Shown here piece by piece: positions 38,577 to 49,868 of a stretch of DNA of 64,000 bases. A model generated the notes under the pieces. It did not search any database and was not told the DNA's origin. It saw only the letters and a program-made list of their open reading frames with translations. The position numbers and the translations under genes are program-made. This stretch comes from Cylindrobasidium torrendii FP15055 ss-10 (taxonomy: Eukaryota > Basidiomycota > Agaricomycetes > Agaricales > Physalacriaceae), in assembly GCA_000934385.1 (NCBI GenBank), contig KN880481.1, positions 1 to 64,000 on the forward strand, read 5' to 3'. The stretch's first letter is position 1; each line of letters opens with the position of its first letter.

Positions 38577-40034
38577 GGACGCCGACAGAATGAACTGCTT
38601 GCTCGATGATTATGAGGTTGTGATGCTGGTGGTGGAAAGAAAGAATCAAGGCTCCACGCGTGACCCCGTGCCGCCTACGGTGCCAGATGATCGACAACCA
38701 TGGATGGTTTCACCGCTCACGGCAACGCCGCCACAGATTGGTACCCTCATCGCGGTATCGCAACACCAGAAAACAAACGGATATTGGCATGATTTGCCCA
38801 GATTTTGTGCACCATTTCGCATCCACAGTCGGATTGCCTCATTGCTTACGAATCTGCATTACCAAAATGGGGCGGGATTTAATCGTCCCCGCAGTAACAC
38901 TCAATTGAGTATCCGCGCTTGTTGCCCGCGCTAACAACCGACAGACATCTCAATAACATTATCCCCAGCGCAGCCATCATCCTGAAGAGCGTACCCTCGA
39001 ATAACTTAGCTCTGCGCCGTTTGCTCGCTCCTTCGACTTCAGTGCCACTCGGGCTTTCTACGGACCATTTTCCGCGGCCATCGAACTCCATCCTCTTCGA
39101 CCTGCATAATTCGGCGCAGAGCATCTGGCCAGCTCGTCCACAAGGATTGTCGGGCATGGGCAACACACCCCGCAACATTTTCGCTAGCTCTATCTCCGTT
39201 CTGCCTCGAGGGACGCGTTCTGTCCACCTCGGACAGTGGCACTGACCACTTGTTCTGATGTTCTGGCATACAGTCCCCATACGTGCTCCATATTGCAAAA
39301 TGTCATCGGTGATGACCTTCGACACCAACTTTCAAGTTACTGTACGTTTTTGCCGATGGCCCAGTCGATACGGATCCAGTATTGAAAGTACTGATCCCCT
39401 GAAGGACCACCGCTGTCATGTGATCACTGACGCGTTAAAGCGGCCCGCGCGGCGGCATCTGATCCAAACAAACCTTCCAAACTTTAGCTCCCATTCTGAG
39501 TTCGAGGTGAAGTGCATCTATCCACCAAAAACAAAGAGGAGAAGCCTCCCATAAACCAAGGGGCTCTCCAGAGTGTCCCGTGTGTGCGCAGCCGGATGTA
39601 CTCCTGCGTAGTTACGAGTGAGTCGTCGCTACACGGCCGACACCAACTGAGACTTCCCCCAGAATCGAGATGCAAATGTAGCCGGTCCATTACCCTGTCC
39701 ACTAGTATCACAGAGCTGAGAAAGTAGCGACGGCCAAATATTGACAAGGACTATGTTCTCCACATCATGGAATTGCTCCAAGTTGATATCACTATGAACA
39801 TGTCCCAGAGCTCCTCTCAAATGCTCAGACTCCTCTGGAGCCTAGACTCCTCTGCGTGAATTGCAGGAAGGATGCTAATGTTTGAGTTATCCACCAGCGG
39901 TTTGAGTGATCGCGACACCTGCCCAATTGAGTGACCGAGAGCGCCCCTTTGCTCGTTGATGAGGGCGTATAAGGGTTTATGGGGAGTCAGGGTACACGGT
40001 CTCACTTTTTCTCTTTCTCCCTCCCACCAACGCC
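38577..40034. other. Intergenic, possible decayed coding sequence
   Basis: About 1.45 kb. A minus-strand open frame at 38879..39290 is Cys-containing and ends YSIECYCGDD, but has no splice-consistent extension or recognisable domain. Otherwise nothing supportable; the right end is the promoter of the seven-helix protein gene. Confidence 0.4.
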
Positions 40035-41680
40035 ATGGTCTCTGCGCTGTGGACGTCGCAGAACGGCACATTCGACGTTGGTTTCAAGACAGAGCATCCG
40101 TACGTCGGCGGCACCTGACACTCGTATGCGCGCTGACTTCGTCGATAGGTTTGTCGTCCTGAACACAAGCAAAGCCGATCTCGAGTTGGGGTCCATCGTC
40201 TTTGGCTTTACGGTACGCCTTTCTTCGCTAGGTTCGTGAACTACCACGAACCTCGTCTTTCTCTACCAGCTTGGATTCGGACTGTTCGTTGCCTACAACG
40301 GGTATCGGGAAGTGAGACGTTCGCGTCGGGTATGTCCATCCCATCGTATAGATGTCTCTTCTAATCACCAGCATGTAGTTCTCTTTCTATGTCGGGCTTG
40401 TATGGGCTGAAATCCTTGCGTGCGTATTTCCTCTTGTTGTCCCGTTGAGCCCATGTCTCATCTGCCTCATAGCGACCTGGGATTCGCGGTACGTTCGATA
40501 CCGAATGAGGATTACCCTCGTCTTATTAAGCCTGCTGTAGATTACTGCCTGGGGATATCTGGCTGGTCGTTTTCCACCAGGATTGCCTGTATTCCTTGTC
40601 ATCATTCTATGCTGGATCTGTCAGGTGGGTCTGAAGCCATTTCGAAGGCCAGCACGACCAGACTAATGCAATCAGGTTTGGTGCTTAATGTTCATCATTG
40701 TCAATCGCTTGTGCATCCTGCTTAGTCCTAAACATCGGGTGAGTACTCTTGCGCGTCTAATCAACAGCAAGTTGAATTATCTCCGCTAGAAATGGCTTAA
40801 AGCCGGTGTATTCATGATCTGCTTCTTCAACTCTATCCCCACGGCATGTATATGTAAGTATATCAAAGTTGTGGCTTCCATTGTGCTGATTCAGCACAGG
40901 GATACCCGCACAACTTCAAATCTCACATCATATCATCGAGGTCGACCGCTGGTGGGATAAGACCGAAAAGGGGATATATCTATGTACGTCGCCGCGCTGC
41001 AGCATTGGTGCCCATTCCTAATCCCTTGCCTTGCAGTGTTGGATTTCTTCTTGAACGCACTGTTCGTCTATGTCGTCAAGAAGCGCCTTGTGGACTTTGG
41101 ATTGCAGAAGTACCACAGAGTCATGCAGTATGTCCCCACAATTACGTTCCCGCCATTAGCTGGGACGCTTACTGGACAATGCAGATTCAATCTACGAATC
41201 ATCTTCGTGTCGTTAGCAATGGACGTGATGCTCATGGGCATGACCTTCTTACCAAACGCCTTCATCTACACCCAATTCCATCCGGTAACGTATATCGTGA
41301 AGCTTCAGATTGAGATTGCCATGTCACGTACGTCTTGCTCTGCCCACCGTCTACATCCGAGTCGTTGTGCTGACCTTGATATAGGACTGATCATCAAGGT
41401 CGCGCGCTCGACCGGCGTCCACGTCGACGAGACGGACAATACGACGTCCGGCATGCCTTCGACTACTTTGGGACACATGCATAAGCCTTCTCAATCTGTG
41501 TACGTCCTCTTTGCTGCACCGCTGTTCAGCGAACGCTCATTGTATTGCAGAGCCGTGCATATCCAGACACAGGTCATGACACACAGCGAGATTCCACTCG
41601 AGGATTTGCGCGGGGAAGACTTTCGATCTTCGAGTGAGGACGTGGTCAAAAATAGGGATGTAAAATTCGAACCCGTTTGA
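40035..41680 (+). CDS. Seven-helix membrane protein, function unknown
   Basis: Thirteen exons: 40035..40099, 40149..40212, 40270..40329, 40379..40419, 40473..40488, 40541..40624, 40676..40738, 40790..40853, 40900..40983, 41037..41127, 41185..41327, 41385..41499, 41551..41680; 339 residues. Introns are 46-57 bp, all phases agree, and exon 5 is only 16 bp (ADLGFA). Seven hydrophobic segments can be read: LGSIVFGFTLGFGLFVAY, FSFYVGLVWAEILA plus LGFAITAWGYLA, FLVIILCWICQVWCLMFIIV, FMICFFNSIPTACIW, LLLDFFLNALFVYVV, LRIIFVSLAMDVMLMGM, and a weaker FIYTQFHPVTYIVKL. A hydrophilic ~75-residue tail ends in an acidic Ser-rich region. No GPCR family motif that I know is present, so a receptor role is a guess from topology. 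Confidence 0.8.
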
Positions 41681-41960
41681 GTACAATGTCTTTGCATCTT
41701 TCACGCGTTCTTTGTCTATAGTCAATACTCTGCCAATAACAACCCAGCCTTGAGTATGAGTGGTCCTGTTGTTCGGCGACCTTCGACCTGTACTATACAT
41801 CGAGCCAATCGTGGCTATTGGACTGCGCGAATTTCGTCGACGACTCGTCATGGCTAAAGATACGTGAATCAGGTGGCGCCCTGCACGTGGGCGCGTCACC
41901 TCTGCCTATGTCGAGGCCTGTTGGTGACATCGCCATCCTAACTATAGACCTTCTGACAGC

Positions 41961-41967
41961 TATAAGT
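41961..41967 (+). promoter_or_regulatory. TATA box of glutamate decarboxylase gene
   Basis: TATAAGT, 52 bp upstream of the ATG at 42013, within the 332-bp spacer after the seven-helix protein gene. Confidence 0.55.
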
Positions 41968-42012
41968 GCGTAACGCATTTCTTCCACTAACCGCCACCAT
42001 CGCCCCATCGAT

Positions 42013-44129
42013 ATGCTTTCAAAAGTACGTGCTGATCCCGCTCGCGTTGTCGTTACTCATGGCGAAACATAGCACGTCAACCCTGACCGCCTCGTCGCAG
42101 ATGCAAAGGACCACGACCGTACTCCCCACGCGCTGACGGGCAGTGACCCGAATGAGATACATCACACCTACGGCGCGCGCTACGGTACTTCGACCATCCC
42201 CAAGTACCACATCTCGTCCAAAGGTCTTGACGCCGATGCCGCATACCAACTGATCCACGACGAGCTTGCCCTTGGTGTGTGAGCTTTTGTCCAATTGAAT
42301 CCCCCCTGACGCCCCAAAACCAGATGGACAACCCGTTCTCAACTTGGCTTCATTTGTGCACACCTGGATGCCCCCGCAAGCCGACAAACTCATGGTTGAA
42401 AATCAAAACAAGAACCTCATTGGTGAGCCCAATTTACTGCGGTAAAGCAGTAGTGGCTTATCGGATATTCAAGATTCGGACGAGTACCCTGCAACGCGTA
42501 TGTTTATCCTCATACTAGAGGGGAAACTACAAGGCTAACCTCATCATGTAGAACTCCTGCACACTCGATGCGAGTCCTCTAAATGTCTGCTATGTCCTCA
42601 TTCTCATCGCGCTTCTAGGTGTATCTATTATCGCAGATATGTGGCATGCCCCATCCGCGAAACAGGCCATCGGCACGGCCACTACTGGTTCTTCTGAGGC
42701 TATTCAGCTCGGCGGTCTTGCAATGAAGCGTATCTGGCAAGAAAAACGCAAGGCAGCGGGGAAGAGTATCCATGAGCCAGGGTTCGTCCGGCCCCTTGAA
42801 TAACAGATTCAGCACCCTGACTCGCGTTTACAGTCCTAACATTGTCATGGGCGCTAATGCTCAGGTCGCTCTCGAGAAATTTGCCCGCTACTTTGACGTC
42901 GAGTGTCGCCTTGTTCCCATCTCGGTGGAGAGCCACTACAGGCTGGATGCCGACAAGATAATGCAGTACGTTGACGAGAATACCATTGGTATCTTTGTCA
43001 TCTTGGGTAGTAAGTCCAGCAAGAACCTGCAAAACAATCAGATGCTCATTCTCCTAGGCACATACACGGGCCACTATGAGCCTGTGAAAGAAATATCTGA
43101 CCTTCTGGACGTGTACGAGGCGGAGACAGGCAACTTTGTACCCATTCACGTCGACGCCGCCTCGGGTGGTTTCATTGCACCTTTCGCCCATGTATGCTTC
43201 ATTGTTCTGTGATATCTTCGACCTGCTCACGCTATTTAGCCAAAACTCCTTTGGGATTTCAAGCTGCCTCGCGTCGTGTCAATCAACACCTCTGGCCACA
43301 AATTCGGAATGTCGTACGTCGGTGTCGGTTGGGTCGTCTGGCGCGACAAGGCGCACCTTCCCAAGGATTTGATCTTCGAGCTGCACTATCTGGGCTCTGT
43401 CGAGTACTCCTTCTCTCTCAACTTCTCGAGGCCCGCGGCTCCCATTATTGCGCAATACTTCAACCTTATTCACCTTGGCTTCGAGGGATACAGGACTGTT
43501 GCGCTGAACGACTTGAAAAATGCACGCATGTTGAGTCGGGCGCTGGAAAAGTCTGGATATTACACCGTCCTCAGCGATATTCATCGTCCCGCCGAAGGCC
43601 TAGTAGCGAACCTCAAAGGCAAGATTGGGATAGAGAGCGATATTGAGGTGTGTACTGACCCAACAGTGTGTGTGCTGTATTACTCACCGGGAACGAACAG
43701 AACTACGTCCCCGGACTGCCTGTTGTCGCCTTCCGGTTCTCCGACAGTTTCCAGGAGCAGTACCCAGAGATCCAGCAAGTGTGGATTCAGACGCTTCTGC
43801 GCGCAAAGAGTTGGATCGTGCCGAACTACGAACTCGCGCCTGGTCTTGAGAAGATACAGATCCTGCGCGTCGTTGTGCGCGAGAGTATGACCGCTGTGGT
43901 GAGTACCACCAGCAGACGTCGGTTCATGTGGCTGACGGAAACTGTGTAGCTCGTCGAGCGCCTGGTTGCGGACATCATAGAGGTTACGGAGAGCCTGACG
44001 CAGAAAGATTCGGCGGCGCATGCGTTGAACAATCTAGGGAGAGCGTTTGGAAAGACAGAGCACAAGCATGGACGTCTGGATGAGGACCATGGGAGCGAGT
44101 CGTCGGGCACGTATGCGAAGCCTTGCTAG
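42013..44129 (+). CDS. GAD1: Glutamate decarboxylase
   Basis: Eleven exons: 42013..42024, 42073..42274, 42324..42422, 42474..42497, 42552..42569, 42619..42781, 42834..43009, 43058..43191, 43240..43647, 43701..43898, 43950..44129; 537 residues. PLP-dependent enzyme converting glutamate to GABA, a cytosolic entry to the GABA shunt and to acid/oxidative stress tolerance. Motifs: [67 protein letters not shown], and the PLP lysine in [26 protein letters not shown] follows. Three oddities: a 12-bp first coding exon; an 18-bp exon 5; and an intron at 42570..42618 that must start with GC (T|GCGAGT..TAG) to rebuild [12 protein letters not shown]. The intron at 42782..42833 has a GTTCGT donor. No calmodulin-binding tail is evident. 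Confidence 0.94.
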
Positions 44130-44521
44130 AGAGTTAAGACTTTTGGGAACATATTGGAATGTACAAATATTAGGACGTTACGTTGTATGATAAGGTTTTT
44201 TGGACAAGAATTGTCATCAGTTTTTTACTTCCTGGTTGAAGGTTGGCTACACAAAGAGAGCTCAAGGAGAATGAGCGGGGCCATCAAAATCAAACCCGGC
44301 CCTCGACACTGTCGCTCGGCGTGACGCGATTCCAGCGACGAGATACTCAGACAGGCTGCAGCTCGCAGAGAGGCCTCACTTTCTAAGCAGCCAGTTACCA
44401 GTTATGACTATTGTTGCCAACATGTTTAAGGCATTGTGAATGGCGGCAATAATCGTCAATATCCATAATAACTAGAAAAGAAACACGGGGGTATGATACA
44501 CTAAAAACTATAACGATCTGT
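44130..44521. other. Convergent 3' spacer
   Basis: Between the 3' ends of the glutamate decarboxylase and PAP2 genes; no gene seen. Confidence 0.6.
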
Positions 44522-45767
44522 TCAGATTCGCCTGTCATGATGGCCATGTCCATTCTTTAACCCAGCATTGCCCGCCTCAGCCAGACCAAGCGCACCACCT
44601 CCGTGCCCACCATTGAATGCGCCTCCGCTACCAGCACCAAGACCGGTTGCATCACTTGGTGCGCCGCCGGTGTAACGAGATCCCAATGCCCACGCCCCCT
44701 CACGAGTGAACGGCATGTCTAATCTTGATATCTCGGCTGGGAGGGCGTATCCAAATGACAATGCCAAGCCACTGGTTGAATGGCGCAAAAAGACAGAAGA
44801 GGCCCGAGGCAGGAGGATGTGGTTGAAGCGGAAGTCCAGGACGGCGGCGAAGGTCTGGCGGAAAGCGACAGTAGCGCAGCAAATGCCGATGATAGCTCCA
44901 GCGACAACATCATACCAGTTGTGAACTAAGGAAAGGTGAGCAAGGATACATGTATGGCAGAGGTCACTTACACTCGTCGATGGTCAATGCACCAGAAATG
45001 AGCGTGGCACCGAGCAACGGGGCAAACGTTGCAATCATTTTCCAGTATGCAGGATTGTGTTCGCTCATGACCTTGAGCTGCGCGTTGATGTAGAGCGCCA
45101 TGAAGAAGAGGCCTGCCCATCCCGCGGTCGAGTGTCCAGAAGGGAACGACTCGAGGGAGTCATTGATTTCGTCACGGTCGCCTGTGCAAACCGTGCGGTC
45201 GTACATGATGCTCTCGAAGCCAACGCCGGAGACGGTTCCAGGGTCGATGTTTGGCTTACAGACAGCGTAGAAGTGCGGGCGAAGACCACCAATCAGCCAT
45301 TTGAGAAAGACCTGTTGCGCATTAACATTTGAGACGCAACGTAGACAGTGCTGAAACTCACTTGGAAGACTGCGGCTGTGATGAGGCCCTTGAGAATGCC
45401 CATGGTGGTGGTCAGGAGGTCGTCAATGGAACGGCGGCGTATTTGAACAATGCACACAACAAGAAAGGGGGCGAAAAAGGCAATGAGAGCGGCAGCGTAG
45501 ATGGGTATAATTTCCTTGCGTAGAGGGTATGCAAATTCGGGATATACGACTTCGCCATCGCGGAAATAGAGGGGGAAGGACCTTGATGGTGCGGGGTCTA
45601 AGATGCGGGATGAGAGACTACAAGGAATGGAGGAATGGGCACATACCAGCTTGATAAACACCGAGACCAATGGCACCCATAGCAGCCATTGTGATGAGAT
45701 CAAGGCCATGAAGCCTGAGCCAGGACACAAAACGGAAGGGCGGGTGGACTGCGTATTGGACAGGCAT
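44522..45767 (-). CDS. PAP2-family lipid phosphatase
   Basis: Exons (complement): 45647..45767, 45362..45597, 44972..45311, 44522..44925; 366 residues. Integral membrane phosphatase of the phosphatidic acid / diacylglycerol pyrophosphate type. Hydrophobic helices include DLITMAAMGAIGLGVY and IIPIYAAALIAFFAPFLVV. Catalytic motif 1 is KWLIGGLRP, motif 2 is FPSGHSTAGW, and motif 3 appears as DEFHNWYDVVAG, keeping the nucleophilic His and the Asp. At the place where motif 3 usually has Ser-Arg, the sequence reads Ala-Leu (SGALTIDEFH), so the canonical arginine is not there. The tail is Gly/His rich. A TATAAAG box lies 60 bp upstream. Confidence 0.9.
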
Positions 45768-45825
45768 GGCGTTCTCGAGGGAGGTGTTGTGCGTCGTACG
45801 TTGAACGTGACTATGGGCGTAGGGA

Positions 45826-45832
45826 CTTTATA
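45826..45832 (-). promoter_or_regulatory. TATA box of PAP2 gene
   Basis: Minus-strand TATAAAG, about 60 bp before the ATG at 45767. Confidence 0.55.
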
Positions 45833-45926
45833 CAGGATCGAGGAGAGTATAAATAGTGATGACGCGTAGTTGTAAGTCGCTGCGTCATGTTGTGAACCAT
45901 CACGACGCTCGCGACGCGACCCAGGA

Positions 45927-46398
45927 TCATGGTCGTTTGCCCTTAGGCTTGACAGTGCCCTTGATAGGCGTGGGAGGCGTGAGACGCACAGCGACGCCGC
46001 CGAACACTTTGGGTTTGGATGGCGAAATGATTAGATTTGATACCGTCGACACGGGGCGGTAATTGTCAGGGTCATTTGAACGCGTAATGGCATGGCGGGC
46101 GAAGCAAACAATGCCTGTACAGAGCAGAAGAATAGACGCGCCGAGCGCGATTGCAAAAATGATAGCTGTCACGGGAGCGTGTGAGTGCTAGCAGCGACAA
46201 AGACAACAGACTGAATGCACCTGGATGCAAATGGGACATGACGGCCAGACGTAGAAGCCGTACGCGTCGGCATTGAAGTCGGGCGTCTGCCGGGTGCCCC
46301 AGCCCTCGATCGGCCACCTTCGGCAGTGGCGCAGAAACATAAACAAAGCGCGTACTCGACGCGTACCAGGGTGTGTTGGGCTGGCCGCAAGATTCCAT
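45927..46398 (-). CDS. Small single-pass membrane protein
   Basis: Approximate model (complement): 46367..46398, 46221..46317, then a last exon ending at 45927 whose acceptor I could not fix (about 46164..46187). Exon 1 and 2 join well (49-bp intron, GTACGC..AAG), giving MESCGQPNTPWWPIEGWG then TPDFNADAYGFYVWPSCPIC. The last exon holds one membrane helix (AIIFAIALGASILLLCTGIV) and a basic cytosolic tail ending KPKGKRP. The candidate second intron is either only 33 bp or needs a weak GTTGTC donor, so the gene may have an unusual intron or the model is wrong there. Function unknown. Confidence 0.45.
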
Positions 46399-46612
46399 TA
46401 CTTTTGTCCATGCCCCAATTTATGAAATCCCCGCTCATGCATGCCAGCCGTGCGCGTTATCACATTCAGGTCACAGAAGCCACGTGTGTTTGTTTGGCTG
46501 CGCTTGCCATGTGACCATTGGTGCGGCCCTAGGTCTTTCTGCGACACCCATCTTTCCCATTGTTTGTTTCTCACTATCTACCCACCATTTGCTCTTCATC
46601 TCTCCCGCCATC
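46399..46612. promoter_or_regulatory. Divergent promoter
   Basis: 214-bp spacer between two start codons on opposite strands. It contains an ATTGG (CCAAT-box type) element at 46517..46521. Confidence 0.45.
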
Positions 46613-47981
46613 ATGCTCGATAATTCAGTGGCACAGCGCTCGACGTTGAAAAGAGAGGCTCCTCGACCACTGAAGCGGACATCATCAACCGCGTCGCTCC
46701 CGACGCCGCCTCGGACTCAGAAAAGGCGCATAATCAAGGCTCGCTCGCTAGCTACCACCGACGAAATCAGTGACGAAGATAGCGATGGAGGCCTTATCTC
46801 TCACAAACGCCGCCGTCTCACGGAGACAATCCCTGAAGAAGACTTTGACGACGAGGACGCGTTCTGGTCGGGACCGAGCGCGAAGGACACAGCCAGGAAA
46901 GCAGCAACCCAAGAGAAAATCAGCGCTGCCGCGCCACGTCTTTCGCTATCGCCACCTGGCTCCCCGGTGGTACCGGTTCTTGAGCGCGCTAGACTACGTG
47001 CCACATCGACGACCTCTTCCCTCGCATCTCCTCCCCCATCGTTTCGTGGACCAAAGCCGACTGCTGCCAAGAAACCAGTCGTTGCCAGTCCTCCACCGCA
47101 GCCTGCCACGATCCTTGAAGAGGATGAGGTCGAGGAGGTAGTTTTACCGAGTACGCCGAAGAAGAAGAGCGTCTTCACTCTGCCGGTCCGCGACTCCCCC
47201 GATAACCCCTTCCTCGACTCCCCTGTCAACTCGGACGCCGAGGAGGCGGACGTCGCCACCCCACCGCCCGTGAACAGATCTGAGAAGCCGACAACAACGT
47301 TCGTATTGTGAGTGCCTGCGCCAGTCTGCTTGACGTACACATCCTAATATCATCTCTAGCCGCGGTGTCCGCAAGGAGTTCCCGAACCCTTACTACGACC
47401 ATGCCAAGGGCCGTCCACGGTCTCCGACGCCTAACTCTCTCCTGCCTCTCGAACATCCCGACTTTTCGCCCGACCCTCGTTGTGTCCCGACGCTCCTCTT
47501 CCCTGAGGCGCATGCTAAGAGGCGCGAGATCAAACGCGAAGCCATTGCCAGCAAAGGCAAGGCAAAGCTTCTCGTGCCCTTGCCCAAGTCGTCCAAGGCC
47601 CTGTCGGATAGCGAGGAGGAGGATTCTGAGTCGGATCTCGAGGACATCAAGCCTGTCAGGCTTTTCACAGAGAAGCTCGGCAAGGGGAAAGGCAAGAGCA
47701 CAGAGAAGCTTCTGCCCAAGGGCAAGGCCGTCAAGGTTGCCTCCCCGGGCAGGTCTACGAAGAGTGCGTCCCCAGGCGGGAGCACCAGCAAGCTCGAGGT
47801 CTTTGAGGCCAAACGCACAGAGAAAACCACTGCCAAGGTCGCTATCAAAGGCAACAACAAGCTGACCTTCAAGACTTCCAAACGCACCGTCAAGTCTGAC
47901 GGCAAGGTCTCCAGACACTCTAGCACTGAACAACTTGAGGTCGAGGCCGACAAGGTCGTTGCCACAAGCGAAGAAGACTAA
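46613..47981 (+). CDS. Hypothetical Ser/Lys-rich nuclear-type protein
   Basis: Exons 46613..47307 and 47360..47981, 52-bp intron (GTGAGT..TAG), 438 residues. Mostly disordered: a basic N-terminus with NLS-like TQKRRIIKARS and SHKRRRL, acidic clusters (EEDFDDEDAFW, EDEVEEVV), many Ser/Thr-Pro sites (SPPGSPVVP, SPVNSDAEE), and a Lys/Ser-rich tail. The most structured-looking part spans the splice site: TTTFVFRGVRKEFPNPYYDH. A chromatin or cell-cycle role is possible on composition only. No family recognised. Confidence 0.75.
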
Positions 47982-49868
47982 ATTCTACACCACATCCTGC
48001 GATACCTATCCCCATGCTTCATCATAGTTTCCCCTGTCCTTCCGTCTTGCTTTGTGCATGTCGTCGATTTGTTGCTCATGCCCATTCTTACTCCTACACA
48101 ACCCCTCCTTATTCCCACCTGCGATACCTTGTTTTGTACTCTCCCTTTCTTGAGCTTGCACCAGGCAAGCACTAGTCGATGCGCGACACAGGTCGCTTGA
48201 CTTTCCGACTCCAATCACCCTTCTACCGCTGTGTCCACGTCGTCGGCGTGGGCTCTCTACGTACAAGCTCTTCCGCAACTTATGACAACTCATACGTTTT
48301 CGAGGTTCGAATGTATATGCACTCTTGAAATCCCATGTCAAGTGAACTTTCCGAGTATGTTCATAATAATACGATGCGTGGCCGCGAAACTATTCAGGTA
48401 GGCGCCGCTGAAAGTAGACCCTTGTTTGGGCAGTGTATTGTCTTGTCGGTGTTGAAACAAACACGCGTAGAGCAAGCTGCACATCGCTGGTCATTTAGGC
48501 TGCAGGGTGCGTCCTGCAGGTGTTCCATGTATCGGGCACAAGCTGTGCTCCTCGTCGCACCAGAAAGTTTAGGCTCCCAGCGGGGCCGCGAAGGTGCGTT
48601 GTTTGTTACTCTTGGGCCAGCCCCCTTTGGTCGGGCAGGAGTTTTTGATCCTCCGGGCGTGCGCGGTAAGTGAGTGATATCCAGTTAACGTGCGCATCTG
48701 ATCTCGATAAATGCATCGATATTACCTGCCTCGCGTTGACTGTGACTCGTATGGCCCTTCGACGAATGGGACCCAGGGCACTCGCGGTGTTCTAGGACAC
48801 ATTTGGGCTCCTCGAGGCGGTTTGGGTTACGAGAGACTGAGCACGGATGGACATGTTGGATGGTACTACGGTGTGTAAGTCTTGTCATTCGGGTGAACGT
48901 CTTTTCGGTCGCGCAATCTACTACACATTCATGGAGGTATGCTAGTCACGGTGTACGGTCCGCCCGGTTCCAGAGGGCCTCGGTTTAGCTTCAGGGCTTG
49001 TGCGCGCGCCGACGGGTTGCGCTGGTCATTAGTAACTAGGAAAGTCGATTTTATCTGAATTGGTGTATTTTAATTGCATTGCTCTTACGCTTTTATGTGA
49101 CTTCATGTACCTGCAGTATGAACGCGACCAACTTAGGTGGCAGCCTTTCCGGATAGTGAGATAACGACTGTAAAAGGATGTTGGTATATCCTAGCTAGTG
49201 CTGAGAGTTGATGACTGAGCCCGACTGCTTCAACCATGGAAGAAGTCTTCCTTGCCGCCTCAATCTACCACTATGGACACCATCAAAGAGCAATGACCCC
49301 ATGGTCAAGGTCATGCATGGGAATCTGAACCGGCGAACACAGCGGGGAGGGGGGCAGACGAACCGTGGGAAAAGTGACGTCGGACCGGCCCGAAGTCGGG
49401 TTAAGAGTCCCAGACTCCCAGCCAAGTCCCAGCTCTGACCTAGCGATACAGTAGTGATATACAAACGAGCCTGCCGCTTTCATCTGGGACTGAACAGGGC
49501 ATAGCATGCAGAGGGCATTGCATATTGTACTGACTCTGTGGATGTAGACTTGGAGCTTCGGTCTTTGGATGATGGAGGCCAGACTCGACATTAGGGAAAC
49601 AAAGGCAACACAGGGAAGCTCAAAAATACCCTTCGAGTGAGTGGTGAGAGTATGAAACGTGCGCTGAGAAATGAGAACAAGAGCAGGCGGCTCGTTGACA
49701 CGGTGAAAAAAATGACAACAACAGACAGATGTTATTTTGTGGCAAGATAATTTGCAAATCACACTGATGTACAACCTCCGAATCCACTACGAATCCCAGC
49801 CAGATACAAGAAGAAGGCGTAAAGGTCATAAAGAGTCGTAAAAGTAGGGCGATGCGGGCAAGTGTAAC
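47982..49868. other. Intergenic, 3' flank of repeat-protein copy A at right end
   Basis: Nearly 1.9 kb without a supportable gene. From about 49690 to 49868 the sequence matches 50985..51166 (downstream of copy B), so it belongs to the duplicated unit. Confidence 0.5.

Noticed and set aside
38879..39328. Minus-strand Cys-containing open frame ending YSIECYCGDD
   Set aside because: The end faintly recalls a WSC-type domain, but there is no convincing signal peptide and exon combination and no upstream homology; kept only as possible decayed sequence.
49160..49780. Overlapping frames on both strands upstream of copy A flank
   Set aside because: Part of this DNA is duplicated 3' flank of the repeat family; frames are not conserved between the duplicates.
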